Positions 8,570 to 18,617 of a stretch of DNA of 64,000 bases are shown piece after piece (position 1 is the first letter of the stretch; every line of letters begins with the position of its first letter). Under the pieces are notes generated by a model. That model had not been told where the DNA came from, did not search any database, and saw only the letters and a list, made by a program, of their open reading frames with translations. Origin of the DNA: Phycisphaeraceae bacterium (GTDB lineage Bacteria > Planctomycetota > Phycisphaerae > Phycisphaerales > UBA1924); assembly GCA_019636795.1 (NCBI GenBank), contig JAHBWW010000001.1:434001-498000 (forward strand). Reading direction: 5' to 3'. The position numbers were made by a program, and so were the translations under genes.

Positions 8570-10150
8570 ATGTCCGAGAACCCGCGTGCATCCTGGCTCC
8601 CGCTTCCGCACTTCATGGCCATGGCGCCGCTTGATGTCTGGGTTCGCCTTCTGGTGCGACTTCGGCGCGTCCCCGGGCCTCGATATCTTGCCCGCATTGT
8701 GCTGGGTCTGGCGACTTCGTTCGTCGGCACGATCGTCACGCTGCCCGAGCGGCTGCTGCTGGCGCCGTATCTCTTTGTGCGTTTCGGGCGTTCGCGCCCT
8801 CGCATCGAGCATGAACCGGGCGTGTTGATCGTGACCGGGTATTACCGCACTGGCACGACGCATCTGCACTATCTGCTCAGTTGCGACCCCGCGATGACGA
8901 CGCCCAAGTGGGTGCATGTGGCTGCACCCCAGGGTTTCGCGCTGAGTTGGGTTCTGATCCGCTGGTTGATGATTCCGTTTATATCGAACAGCCGTCCGCA
9001 GGATGATGTGGCGTTTGGACCCGAGTGGCCAAGCGAGGATGACTTCGCGCTCAACAATTGGTGTCTGGCGTCGAGTTTGCCCGGGCGGTTTATTGTGCCC
9101 GGTGAGCATGCTTTCTATGAGCGGTTTCACGACCTCAATCGCTTGTCGAACCGCGAACTGGCGCACTGGCGTCGGGCGCAGGCAGCCTTCTGCTGGAAAC
9201 TCATGGCCCTGCGACCCGGGAAGCGTCTTCTGCTCAAGACCCCAAGCCATACCGCCAGGCTTGGCGAACTCGAGGCGATGTTCGGCCGCAATTTGCGCGT
9301 GATCCATATCAGTCGCGAGCCGGGGGCGGTGGTGAAGTCGAACGTGAGAATGGCCGAGCGCCTTGAGCCTTACAGCCTCGAGCCGATGCCATCGCCCGAG
9401 GTGGTGCGTGAGCGCGTGATGGAGGAGTTTGTGCGCACAGAGATGCGCTACGTCGAGTCCGCAGCCCGACTCGGTGCGAGCCGCGTTTGCGAGATCCGGT
9501 TCGAGGATCTGATCGCCGACCCGCTGGGGCAACTCAAGAGCGCCTATGCACAACTCGGGTATGACTGGACATCCGAGGCCGAGCGTGGGTTTCGTCGCTA
9601 TCTTGGCGCGGTGCGTGACTACAAGCCGCGACACGGCGCGGCTGCGGACGTTGAGGCCCTTGAGCCTGCCTTGCAGCAGTTGGCTACGCGTTTCGGGCAT
9701 GACAAGCCAGCAGTCGAGCCTGTCGTGATGGAGCACGAGCCTCGGCGTGACCGCACAGCACTGGCCATCGTCGCGACAATCGTTGCTGCCTTTGCCCTCG
9801 CATTGCTCTGGGTCGGCATCGCGAGCGTGTTCCGAGATCGCAACGAACTTTTTATCTGGGTGTTCGGCATTGTGCTCGGGTTGGTCGCGATCAGAACGGC
9901 TGGGCGAGGCTCGACAACGCTTGGGCTGGTTTCGGCAGCGTGTCTGGGACTGATCATTCTGCCATCGATCTATCCTGTGACCCTGGCGGCGTACTCGCAC
10001 CGCTGGCCTGCGGACGAGGCGGCGGCGGGGGCGATGCAGTCGACGCTGCGCGTGTTCAAGCGGTGGGGCGACCTGATCTATGTCGTGTTCGGCCTGGTCA
10101 GTGCGTACCGGGTCGGGTCGAGGCTTCACGTCAGGCCCCCGGGCTCGTAG
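8570..10150 (+). CDS. Sulfotransferase-family protein with C-terminal membrane helices
   Basis: The N-terminal about 380 residues form a PAPS-dependent sulfotransferase domain. The 5'-phosphosulfate loop is VTGYYRTGTTHLHYLL (about residues 87-102), and the 3'-phosphate-binding segment is RVIHISREPGAVVKSNVRM with its Arg and Ser. From about residue 395 there are about four hydrophobic segments (LAIVATIVAAFALALLWVGI, FIWVFGIVLGLVAI, GLVSAACLGLIILPSIYPVT, LIYVVFGLVSAY), so the enzyme is probably membrane-tethered. The acceptor is unknown; sulfation of a polysaccharide or lipid is a reasonable guess given the exopolysaccharide locus in the same window. It is transcribed divergently from mqnE. Confidence 0.85.
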   Translation: MSENPRASWLPLPHFMAMAPLDVWVRLLVRLRRVPGPRYLARIVLGLATSFVGTIVTLPERLLLAPYLFVRFGRSRPRIEHEPGVLIVTGYYRTGTTHLHYLLSCDPAMTTPKWVHVAAPQGFALSWVLIRWLMIPFISNSRPQDDVAFGPEWPSEDDFALNNWCLASSLPGRFIVPGEHAFYERFHDLNRLSNRELAHWRRAQAAFCWKLMALRPGKRLLLKTPSHTARLGELEAMFGRNLRVIHISREPGAVVKSNVRMAERLEPYSLEPMPSPEVVRERVMEEFVRTEMRYVESAARLGASRVCEIRFEDLIADPLGQLKSAYAQLGYDWTSEAERGFRRYLGAVRDYKPRHGAAADVEALEPALQQLATRFGHDKPAVEPVVMEHEPRRDRTALAIVATIVAAFALALLWVGIASVFRDRNELFIWVFGIVLGLVAIRTAGRGSTTLGLVSAACLGLIILPSIYPVTLAAYSHRWPADEAAAGAMQSTLRVFKRWGDLIYVVFGLVSAYRVGSRLHVRPPGS

Positions 10151-10274
10151 AGAGAGTCTGCCGATGTGGCAGGCTGCTGCCGCCGTGCCTGTCGCCTGTG
10201 CGGCTTACGGTGCTGCTGCCTGAATGGGGCGGGGCAAGAAACGCAAACATACACCAAATAACCGTGTCGTCGGT

Positions 10275-10291
10275 TTGGCATTGGTGTTGCA
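10275..10291 (+). promoter_or_regulatory. Sigma54-like (-24/-12) promoter upstream of dnaK
   Basis: TTGGCATTGGTGTTGCA has GG (10277-10278) and GC (10289-10290) separated by exactly 10 nt, and matches the TTGGCA...TTGCA form of RpoN promoters. It lies 51 nt before the dnaK ATG. No CIRCE element (TTAGCACTC-N9-GAGTGCTAA) is visible in the 190 nt upstream of dnaK. The match could be chance. Confidence 0.45.
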
Positions 10292-10341
10292 ATCAGTTCA
10301 TCGCCCAGTGTGCAGGCTAGCCGCGGGGTAAGGAGGCTCTC

Positions 10342-12237
<1,896 letters not shown>

Positions 12238-12274
12238 GGTGTTCACAGCGATCAGATCGCTCGTGACTGGAAGC

Positions 12275-12305
12275 AAAGCCCGGGGGTGCTGATCCCCGGG
12301 CTTTT
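12275..12305 (+). terminator. Terminator after dnaK
   Basis: Stem GCCCGGGG (12278-12285) with CCCCGGGC (12294-12301), then TTTT. It lies 40 nt after the dnaK stop, and close enough to the convergent rdgB stop (12329) to act on both, although the minus-strand T-run is only TTT. Confidence 0.85.
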
Positions 12306-12328
12306 CCGTGCGCGAGGTGCGCCGGCGA

Positions 12329-13540
12329 TCAGCGTGCAACGAGCGTGCGGATCTGCCGGGCGATCTCGCGCGCCGCTGCAGCCCGATGGCTCAGTTGGTT
12401 CTTGCGCGCCGGAGGCAATTCCGCACTCGTCACACCACACTCCGGCCCCACCAGAAACAACGGGTCATACCCGAACCCGTTCACCCCCGCCGGCACCCGA
12501 GGCTGTTCACCAATCCGACCATCAAAAGTCCCCCGACTCACAGCCAGAACAATGGGGGCACCATCAGGAGGGGCGGCTTCCAGCCGCCCACACACTTGCC
12601 TCCAAAGAAACAGATACTCCCCAGGCTTCTCCACCAGCCCCTCCTTGACTGGATTCTCTTCAATATACCTGTACGTCCTCTCCTGCTGCTCTTGGCCACG
12701 GATGATGCGATCGTAATATTCTCTCTGCCACAGCGACCCAGACTGGCCACGCATCTTCTGAATCTCTTGTGACGAATACGACTTGATGCTGTGCATCAAC
12801 GCTGGCAGGGTGTAGGGGCCGATCAGGCGCACAATCATGTGCACATGATCCGGCATGACAACCAACGCATGAACAAGCGCCCGCACACCCTGCCAATGCA
12901 AACATGCATCGAGCACCACCTGCCGCTCAGCAGGCGTCAAAGTTCCCGCGCGAAGTCGGAATGTCACGTGATACGTCTGGTTCGGCAGTTCCCAGTGCGG
13001 CAGATCGCCCGTCCGCTTCGGCCCCGACGCGGTGCCATGCGAGGAACCTGCCACGTCCACGCGCTGGACGGCTGGAAGCCGCCCCCCCTGGTCAACTTGT
13101 GGTGTGTTTCCAACCGCAAACCCCGCAACCACCATGCAACAGACAAACCTCGCCCCGCGCCTGTCCAGCGGCACACCCTCAAGCTCCCGCAGCAGCCTCT
13201 CGTTGTTCGCCGCATCACGCACTTCACGCGACAGTGACTTGGCCTCGGCCTCACTCGCATACGCATACCACGCGCTGTCCACGCCAGGAGCGCCGCCCAG
13301 CGCATCAACCTCCAGCCCCGAATCATCCGCCAGACACGCCATCCCTGTCCACGACGCATAGGTCAGCGCCTTGATCGCCGCGTTGTCCTCGAACGTCCGC
13401 CCCGTCTCTTCCGGCTCGGGCAGGGTGCCGCCCACATCCCCAAGCCCCAGCACCCGCACCGGCAGATCGGCCAGCAGCGCACGCAATTCCGCGACCTTGC
13501 CCGGGTTCTGAGTGGCGATCACAATTTCGTGCATGGTCAC
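12329..13540 (-). CDS. rdgB: RdgB/HAM1 dITP/XTP pyrophosphatase with an in-frame RAYT (Y1 transposase) domain insertion
   Basis: RdgB hydrolyses dITP, XTP and other non-canonical purine NTPs. Residues 1-150 are the N-terminal part of the fold (ATQNPGKVAELR, ADDSGLEVDALGGAPGVDSA, RGARFVCCMVVAG). Residues 327-403 are the rest (APIVLAVSRGTFDGRIGEQP, NGFGYDPLF, NQLSHRAAAARE). Between them, residues about 151-326 are foreign: a complete RAYT-type Y1 transposase domain starting GDLPHWELPNQTYHVTFRLR, with the HUH motif His232-Val-His234 in MPDHVHMIV and WQREYYDRII carrying candidate catalytic Tyr275/276, ending NPVKEGLVEKPGEYLFLW. The insertion lies in the beta-hairpin loop that is variable in the family, and both halves stay in one frame with no stop, giving 403 residues rather than about 200. 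Whether the product is active cannot be told. Confidence 0.9.
   Translation of the reverse strand: MTMHEIVIATQNPGKVAELRALLADLPVRVLGLGDVGGTLPEPEETGRTFEDNAAIKALTYASWTGMACLADDSGLEVDALGGAPGVDSAWYAYASEAEAKSLSREVRDAANNERLLRELEGVPLDRRGARFVCCMVVAGFAVGNTPQVDQGGRLPAVQRVDVAGSSHGTASGPKRTGDLPHWELPNQTYHVTFRLRAGTLTPAERQVVLDACLHWQGVRALVHALVVMPDHVHMIVRLIGPYTLPALMHSIKSYSSQEIQKMRGQSGSLWQREYYDRIIRGQEQQERTYRYIEENPVKEGLVEKPGEYLFLWRQVCGRLEAAPPDGAPIVLAVSRGTFDGRIGEQPRVPAGVNGFGYDPLFLVGPECGVTSAELPPARKNQLSHRAAAAREIARQIRTLVAR
12565..12589 (+). repeat. REP sequence, left end of the RAYT element
   Basis: Contains the core CGGCTTCCAGCCG (12574-12586) and folds into an 8-bp hairpin, GGGCGGCT (12571-12578) with AGCCGCCC (12582-12589), around a 3-nt TCC loop. 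It is preceded by CAGGA, the non-palindromic flank typical of REPs. Confidence 0.75.
13066..13090 (-). repeat. REP sequence, right end of the RAYT element
   Basis: Reverse complement of the left REP with two differences. Hairpin GGACGGCT (13066-13073) with AGCCGCCC (13077-13084) around GGA, with one A-C mismatch. In the rdgB frame it is translated as QGGRLPAVQ (residues 151-159). Confidence 0.75.
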
Positions 13541-13561
13541 ACCGGACTATTCTCACCCTCG

Positions 13562-14740
13562 ATGGACAAAGCAATGCGCTCGCGCGAACAGATTGCCCGA
13601 TCAGCCGCCGCTGCGGTGCGCGATGCCTTGGGCACTTTAGGAACCAGGCACGCGATGGTCGGCTTCGATGGGTTCATCGATGTCATCATTCGCGTTGTCG
13701 ATCGTCGCCGGTCGATGGCCTACGACGACTACGAATCAATCCGCACCATCGACGCCTTTGCCCGCCGCATCGCAGCCGCCGCCGGCAAAAGCGCAAATCT
13801 CGAACTTGTCACGCTCGAACAACGCTTCGGCGGCAATGGGCCTCTGCTTGCCGGGGCGCTTGGGCGACTCGGCCTATCGGTTGCGTATGTCGGGGCAGTG
13901 GGACGCGATGACGAACCGTGCATGCTTCATCCAATCTACGAGCCCTTTGCCGCACGGTGCCGCGAGGTTGTGCCAGTCGCGCCTCCGAGCGTGACCGAAG
14001 CCCTCGAGTTTGACGATGGCAAACTGATGCTTGGGCACGCGCGCAACGCGACCTTCATTGACTGGGAACGAATCAAGGAGACCGTCGGCCTTGATCGCCT
14101 GCGCACGTTGGCCGCTGAGGCATCGCTGATCGGCATCGTCAACTGGACCATGGTGGGTGGCGTCGAAGGCATCTGGAGCGGGTTGTGCAACGAAGTGCTC
14201 AAGCCCGGCAGCGATCAACGCATCTTCATTGATCTCTCGGATCCTGCCAAGCGGTCGGATGAAGACCTGGGTCGCGGGCTTGGTGTGCTGGCCAGTATGG
14301 CGGGTTTCGGGCGTGTCACACTTGGGCTGAATCTGGCTGAGGCGCAGCGTGTTGCGCAAGTGCTGGGTCTCGAACGAAACGAGCTGGCTGCGGGTTCGTT
14401 TGCCGATGACGATGCCATTGGTCGCGCGATCGCGATTCGCGCCGCGCTCAGCATCGAATGCGTGGTTGTGCATCGCCGTGACGGAGCAGCTGCTGCGTCG
14501 CGCTGCGGGAGTGCCCTGTGGTTTGATGGCCCGTTCACGCGCAACCCGGTCCTTTCGACCGGCGCGGGTGACCACTTCAATGGCGGTTTCGCGCTTGGGC
14601 AGGTCTTGAACCTGGATCTGCCCGAGTGCCTGGCGATTGCGTGTGCTACCAGCGGGCTGTATGTTCGCGAGGCAGCCAGCCCGACAGCCGAACGGGTCGC
14701 GGCGTTTCTCGAAGCCCTTCCATTGCCAGAGACCGAGTAG
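13562..14740 (+). CDS. PfkB-family carbohydrate kinase
   Basis: 392 residues of the ribokinase/PfkB fold. The N-terminal signature region has GFDGFIDVIIRVVD and FGGNGPLLAGALGRLGLSVAYVGAVG. The C-terminal anion-hole motif is LSTGAGDHFNGGF, with the catalytic Asp in GAGD. The substrate cannot be assigned; the C-terminal half is longer than in ribokinase and the central region (NWTMVGGVEGIWSGL) is not typical of a known subgroup. I chose the ATG at 13562, giving a 21-nt gap to the divergent rdgB start at 13540; an in-frame start at 13529 would overlap it. It is followed by an ALDH gene (33 nt) and rpiA, probably one operon. Confidence 0.85.
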   Translation: MDKAMRSREQIARSAAAAVRDALGTLGTRHAMVGFDGFIDVIIRVVDRRRSMAYDDYESIRTIDAFARRIAAAAGKSANLELVTLEQRFGGNGPLLAGALGRLGLSVAYVGAVGRDDEPCMLHPIYEPFAARCREVVPVAPPSVTEALEFDDGKLMLGHARNATFIDWERIKETVGLDRLRTLAAEASLIGIVNWTMVGGVEGIWSGLCNEVLKPGSDQRIFIDLSDPAKRSDEDLGRGLGVLASMAGFGRVTLGLNLAEAQRVAQVLGLERNELAAGSFADDDAIGRAIAIRAALSIECVVVHRRDGAAAASRCGSALWFDGPFTRNPVLSTGAGDHFNGGFALGQVLNLDLPECLAIACATSGLYVREAASPTAERVAAFLEALPLPETE

Positions 14741-14773
14741 CGACAGGCACCCTTCGGCGCGTAGAGTTGATCC

Positions 14774-16321
14774 ATGCCTCACTCACTTCTCAAGCGTCTT
14801 GGTATCGCCTCGCATCCTCGGCTGATTCACGAGGTAGGCACCATCACGCCCGACGCTGCCGACGCCATTGTGTCTTATTCGCCCGCAAACGGCAAACCCA
14901 TCGCCGGCGTGCGGCTGGACGACGCAGCGTCGTATGAACGGACCACGGCCGAGGCGGTCGAATCGTTTCGTCAGTGGCGCGATGTCCCCGCACCAAAGCG
15001 AGGCCAGGTCGTCCGCGCTATCGGCGAAGCACTGCGAGAATATCTCGAACCGCTGGGCGAACTGGTCGCCCTCGAAGTCGGCAAGATCCGTGCTGAGGGC
15101 ATCGGAGAAGTCCAGGAGACTATCGACATCGCGGATTTCGCGGTGGGTCTCTCGCGGCAACTCACCGGCATCACCATGCCCAGCGAGCGCCCCGAGCACC
15201 GCATGTACGAGCAATGGCTCCCGCTGGGACCCATCGGCGTCATCACCGCATTCAACTTCCCAAACGCCGTCTGGGGATGGAACGCCATGCTCGCCGCTGT
15301 GTGTGGCGACGTGACTGTCTGGAAGCCGAGCCTGCTTGCGCCGCTCACCGCCATCGCGACCAACGCGATTGCTGAGCGCGTGAGCGAATCGATGGGTCAT
15401 CACGGTATTTTTCGCCTGCTCATCGGGCGTGACGATGTGGTTGGCGAGCGGTTGATTGCCGATCGTCGCTACCCGCTGATTTCCGCGACCGGTTCGTGTC
15501 GCATGGGGCGTCATGTCGGGCAGGTTGTGGCGGGTCGCCTCGGGCGCACACTGCTCGAGCTGGGCGGCAACAACGCGATCATCGTCGAACCTGATGCCGA
15601 CCTTGATCTTGCGGTCCGCAGCATCGTCTTCGGAGCTGTAGGCACATGCGGGCAGCGCTGCACCAGCACGCGCCGCCTCATCGCTCACGAGTCGATCGTC
15701 GGCCCGCTGACCGAGCGACTGGTCAAGGCCTACGCGACGATCCGCATCGGCGACCCCTTGATCGAGAACACGCTCGTCGGCCCGCTCATCAACGCCGAGG
15801 CCGTGAGTGCGTTCGAGAAAGCCGTCGCCATCGCACGTTCGCAGGGCGGCGAAGTGCTCGCGGGCGGCTCGCGTGTGACTCCGGATTCACTCGCCTCGGA
15901 TCTGCGCGGCGGGCACTATGTTCAGCCTACCATCATTCGTGTGAAGGGGCAGACGCTCCCGATCGCGATGGAAGAAACGTTCGCACCGATCCTGTACGTC
16001 TTTGCGTACACGACGCTCGACGAGGCACTCGAGATGCATAACAGCGTCGATCAGGGGCTGAGTTCAGCGATCTTCACCGGCTCGGTGCGGTCGGCAGAGC
16101 GATTCCTGTCGCCCGCCGGTTCGGGGAGTGACTGTGGCCTTGCCTATGTCAACCTCGGAACGAGCGGCGCAGAAATCGGTGGGGCCTTCGGAGGCGAGAA
16201 GGATACCGGAGGCGGTCGAGAATCTGGGTCGGATGCATGGAAGGCGTACATGCGACGCCAGACGTGCACCATCAACTTTGGAGAGACGTTTGCTTTGGCG
16301 CAGGGGATCCGCTTTGAGTGA
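14774..16321 (+). CDS. Aldehyde dehydrogenase, ALDH7/antiquitin-like (piperideine-6-carboxylate dehydrogenase type)
   Basis: 515 residues with a full ALDH fold. [23 protein letters not shown] and [14 protein letters not shown] (with the catalytic Cys) are diagnostic of the ALDH7 group, which oxidises alpha-aminoadipate semialdehyde in lysine catabolism; close homologues oxidise other aldehydes. C-terminal [26 protein letters not shown] is the family signature. It overlaps the TTG start of rpiA by 8 nt. Pairing with PfkB and RpiA genes rather than lysine genes leaves the true substrate open. Confidence 0.88.
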   Translation: MPHSLLKRLGIASHPRLIHEVGTITPDAADAIVSYSPANGKPIAGVRLDDAASYERTTAEAVESFRQWRDVPAPKRGQVVRAIGEALREYLEPLGELVALEVGKIRAEGIGEVQETIDIADFAVGLSRQLTGITMPSERPEHRMYEQWLPLGPIGVITAFNFPNAVWGWNAMLAAVCGDVTVWKPSLLAPLTAIATNAIAERVSESMGHHGIFRLLIGRDDVVGERLIADRRYPLISATGSCRMGRHVGQVVAGRLGRTLLELGGNNAIIVEPDADLDLAVRSIVFGAVGTCGQRCTSTRRLIAHESIVGPLTERLVKAYATIRIGDPLIENTLVGPLINAEAVSAFEKAVAIARSQGGEVLAGGSRVTPDSLASDLRGGHYVQPTIIRVKGQTLPIAMEETFAPILYVFAYTTLDEALEMHNSVDQGLSSAIFTGSVRSAERFLSPAGSGSDCGLAYVNLGTSGAEIGGAFGGEKDTGGGRESGSDAWKAYMRRQTCTINFGETFALAQGIRFE

Positions 16322-17006
16322 ACAGCACGTTGCCGACGCGCTCGCGCAGGCCGCGATTGCGCCTATTGCCAGTGGAATGCTCGTCGGGCTCGGCGCAGGA
16401 CGCACCGCTGCACGCGGCATCCGCGCTTTGGCCGAGCGAGCACAGGCCGAAGACCTCGATATCAGGTGCGTCGCGGCAAGTGACGCCACCGAAGTCTTTG
16501 CGCGTGAGCAGGGGCTCGAACTCGTCGAGTTCGCCATGGTCGAGGAACTCGACTTCCTCATCGACGGTGCCGACGAAGTCGATCGGCACATGCGCGTCAT
16601 GAAGGGAAGTCGCGGCGCCATGACCCGCGAACGCATGATCGCATGGGCCAGCCGACAGTGCATCTACATGGTCGAAGCCGGAAAAGTCTCCCAGCAGATC
16701 GGTAAACACGCGACGCTTCCGATCGCTGTCATGGCGTTCGGCCTCACCAGCATCCGCAAAGCCATCCGAGGCCTCGGACTCAACGGCGTCTGCCGCCGCG
16801 GCATCAACGGCGAGTTCTTCATCACCGACAACGGCAACCTCGTCCTCGACGTCCAACTCACCGGCGACGAAGACCTCGAAACCCTCTGCGGCCAGCTCAA
16901 CGACATCCCCGGCGTCATCGATCACGGCCTGTTTCTCACTGAAGCCGACATCATCCTCATCGACCAGGGCCGCGACATCGAACGCATCGAACGCCCCCAG
17001 CGCTGA
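16314..17006 (+). CDS. rpiA: Ribose-5-phosphate isomerase A
   Basis: 230 residues. RpiA interconverts ribose 5-phosphate and ribulose 5-phosphate. Visible signatures are FLIDGADEVDRHM with the catalytic Asp, VMKGSRGAMTRERM with the conserved Lys and Glu, and ITDNGNLVLDVQL and IPGVIDHGLF near the end. Two loops deviate from the textbook family: GxGSTA is GAGRTA, and KGGGGA is KGSRGA. The start is TTG at 16314, read from the context [11 protein letters not shown]; it overlaps the upstream ALDH stop by 8 nt, suggesting translational coupling. A longer frame runs further upstream but has no family resemblance. Confidence 0.85.
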   Translation: MSEQHVADALAQAAIAPIASGMLVGLGAGRTAARGIRALAERAQAEDLDIRCVAASDATEVFAREQGLELVEFAMVEELDFLIDGADEVDRHMRVMKGSRGAMTRERMIAWASRQCIYMVEAGKVSQQIGKHATLPIAVMAFGLTSIRKAIRGLGLNGVCRRGINGEFFITDNGNLVLDVQLTGDEDLETLCGQLNDIPGVIDHGLFLTEADIILIDQGRDIERIERPQR

Positions 17007-17072
17007 ACTCCGGACGTAGAACTGCGAACCCGGAACCGCAGACACAGAACGACTGACGCAGACTTTCAGACG

Positions 17073-17134
17073 CCGGATCTTCGGGCGCACTGTTGCTGCC
17101 AGACTTCCATGCCCACCAACGCCCGAAGGTCAGG
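17073..17134. repeat. 62-nt palindromic intergenic repeat, copy 2
   Basis: Arms CCGGATCTTCGGGCG (17073-17087) and CGCCCGAAGGTCAGG (17120-17134) around a 32-nt loop. The left arm is identical to copy 1 (5877-5938) and the right arm differs at one base. The loops have the same length and agree at about 17 of 32 positions. It lies between convergent rpiA and lipA. Confidence 0.7.
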
Positions 17135-17241
17135 GTTTCCGGTCGCTTCCCGGGAGCCGGCACCATCGCAAACTTCAGCATGCCATGTTGACCCGCTGAC
17201 CAATCATCGGTGCGGTGCGTCAAGCCGTCGCGCACTTGTGT

Positions 17242-18342
17242 TCAAAATCCGAGGTCCAAACCCTCAGCCTGCTTGTCAGCCAGGTAACTCGACCGCACCA
17301 GCGGGCCGCTGAAGACGACCTTGAACCCCGCTTCGATGCCGACGCGTTCATACTCCGCGAACTCGTCGGGATGCACCCAGCGGTCAATCGGCAGGTGGTT
17401 AAGCGTCGGTTGCAGATACTGCCCGATCGTGATGATGTCGCAGGCAGCCTCGCGTCCGGCAGTCGTCGCCCGCGTCTTGTCCTGAATGTCTCTGAGGCAG
17501 TCGAACACTTCTTCGCGTTTTTCACCGATGCCGACCATGAGGCCGGTCTTTGCGATTCGACCCGCCGCCTTGACGCGACGCAGGAGTTCGAGCGTGCGCT
17601 CATACCGCGCGCTTGGTCGTACAGATGGATGGCATCGTCGCACTGTTTCGAGGTTGTGGGCGATGATATTCGGGGTGGCATCGATGACCATCTGGAGCGC
17701 GGCTTCATCGCCCTTGAAATCGCCGATGAGCACTTCGATCGAAAGATCCGGGCACGCGTCGCGGACACGCAGGATCGTTTCGGCCCAGATCGACGCGCCT
17801 CCATCGGCCAGATCGTCGCGGTCAACGCTGGTGATGACGATGTGCTTGAGATTCGAGCCTCGCAAGGCGTCGGCGACGCGGCGGGGTTCGTCGTAGTCTG
17901 TTGTAGCGGGCTTGCCGGTTTTGACGTTGCAAAAGCCACACGCTCGCGTACAGGTGTCGCCGAGGATCATGATAGTGGCGACGCCCCGCGCCCAGCATTC
18001 GCCCATGTTGGGGCAGGACGCCTCCTGGCAGACGGTGTGGAGCCGATGGGCGTCGATGTTGGCTTTGGTGGCTTTGAACGCCTCTCCGCCCGGCACCTTG
18101 GCCTTGAGCCATGGTGGTTTCTTCTTGATCGCGAGTTGCTGGGCCTCGACGTTGTTGAGAATCATGTCGCTCAGGCTGTAAACCGCTTTGGCCCCCCGGA
18201 TCGGGTGCCCGCCCAAAGGTTTGGGGTGACGTGCGAGCGTGCGGGTGAGCGCGGCGTCGGTCGGAATGATCCTCGGGTCTGGGCCGGACATCGGGAAACT
18301 GTAGGTCGGTGCGGCTCGGGGCCGGACAGGAGTGGGTGCCAT
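17242..18342 (-). CDS. lipA: Lipoyl synthase (radical SAM)
   Basis: LipA inserts two sulfurs into octanoyl groups on lipoyl-dependent enzymes. The auxiliary-cluster cysteines are in VCQEASCPNMGEC (Cx4Cx5C), and the radical-SAM cluster is in CTRACGFC (CxxxCxxC). GKPATTDYDEPRRVADAL, ITSVDRDDLADGGA and the C-terminal RSSY motif (LVRSSYLAD), whose Ser coordinates the auxiliary cluster, are all present. The start is uncertain: ATG 18342 gives 366 residues and the downstream ATG 18291 (MSGPDPRII) gives 349, nearer the usual size; neither has an SD. lipB is not adjacent. Confidence 0.95.
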   Translation of the reverse strand: MAPTPVRPRAAPTYSFPMSGPDPRIIPTDAALTRTLARHPKPLGGHPIRGAKAVYSLSDMILNNVEAQQLAIKKKPPWLKAKVPGGEAFKATKANIDAHRLHTVCQEASCPNMGECWARGVATIMILGDTCTRACGFCNVKTGKPATTDYDEPRRVADALRGSNLKHIVITSVDRDDLADGGASIWAETILRVRDACPDLSIEVLIGDFKGDEAALQMVIDATPNIIAHNLETVRRCHPSVRPSARYERTLELLRRVKAAGRIAKTGLMVGIGEKREEVFDCLRDIQDKTRATTAGREAACDIITIGQYLQPTLNHLPIDRWVHPDEFAEYERVGIEAGFKVVFSGPLVRSSYLADKQAEGLDLGF

Positions 18343-18479
18343 GCGCGTCTTTTGCGCCCCGGCATGCGGGTGGGGTAGAGTGCTCGATTGCGAAGAGATC
18401 AAGGAAAGTTGCTGTGAAGTCGATGGAGAAGAGAGATACAGTCTTGGGGAAACGAACCCCCAATGATGGTGATTCGTTA

Positions 18480-18507
18480 TTGACAGTTTGGAAGGGCGTG
18501 CTAACGT
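18480..18507 (+). promoter_or_regulatory. Sigma70-type promoter upstream of the exosortase/polysaccharide locus
   Basis: TTGACA (18480-18485), a 16-nt spacer, then TAACGT (18502-18507). The -35 is a perfect consensus. It lies about 110 nt before the ATG of the SLBB export gene and is the only good candidate in the 275-nt region between lipA and that gene. Confidence 0.5.
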
Positions 18508-18617
18508 ACGCGCGTTCTCACGTTTGGGGGAGGAGTTTGCCGATCCCATCGTTTCCAGTAGTGGAACCTGTGCGTCAGTGTTCCGAGATCCGGCTTCGAC
18601 AGGGTGAAGGAGTTTCG

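Larger units (their letters stand above)
12565..13090 (-). mobile_element. RAYT/REP element inserted within rdgB
   Basis: A 526-bp element bounded by two REP sequences in inverted orientation (12565-12589 and 13066-13090; 23 of 25 positions match when one is reverse-complemented). It encloses a RAYT open frame on the same strand as rdgB. This is the arrangement expected of a REP-associated tyrosine transposase with its flanking REPs. No target-site duplication is evident, consistent with single-strand HUH transposition. The transposase has no independent stop: it reads into the downstream REP and on into rdgB. No other full-length copy of the REP was noticed in the window. Confidence 0.8.

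Noticed and set aside
10151-10341. CIRCE operator upstream of dnaK
   Set aside because: No TTAGCACTC / GAGTGCTAA pair is present.
12329-13540. rdgB as a simple pseudogene broken by transposition
   Set aside because: The insertion keeps the reading frame throughout, with both RdgB parts intact in their motifs; called an in-frame insertion instead.
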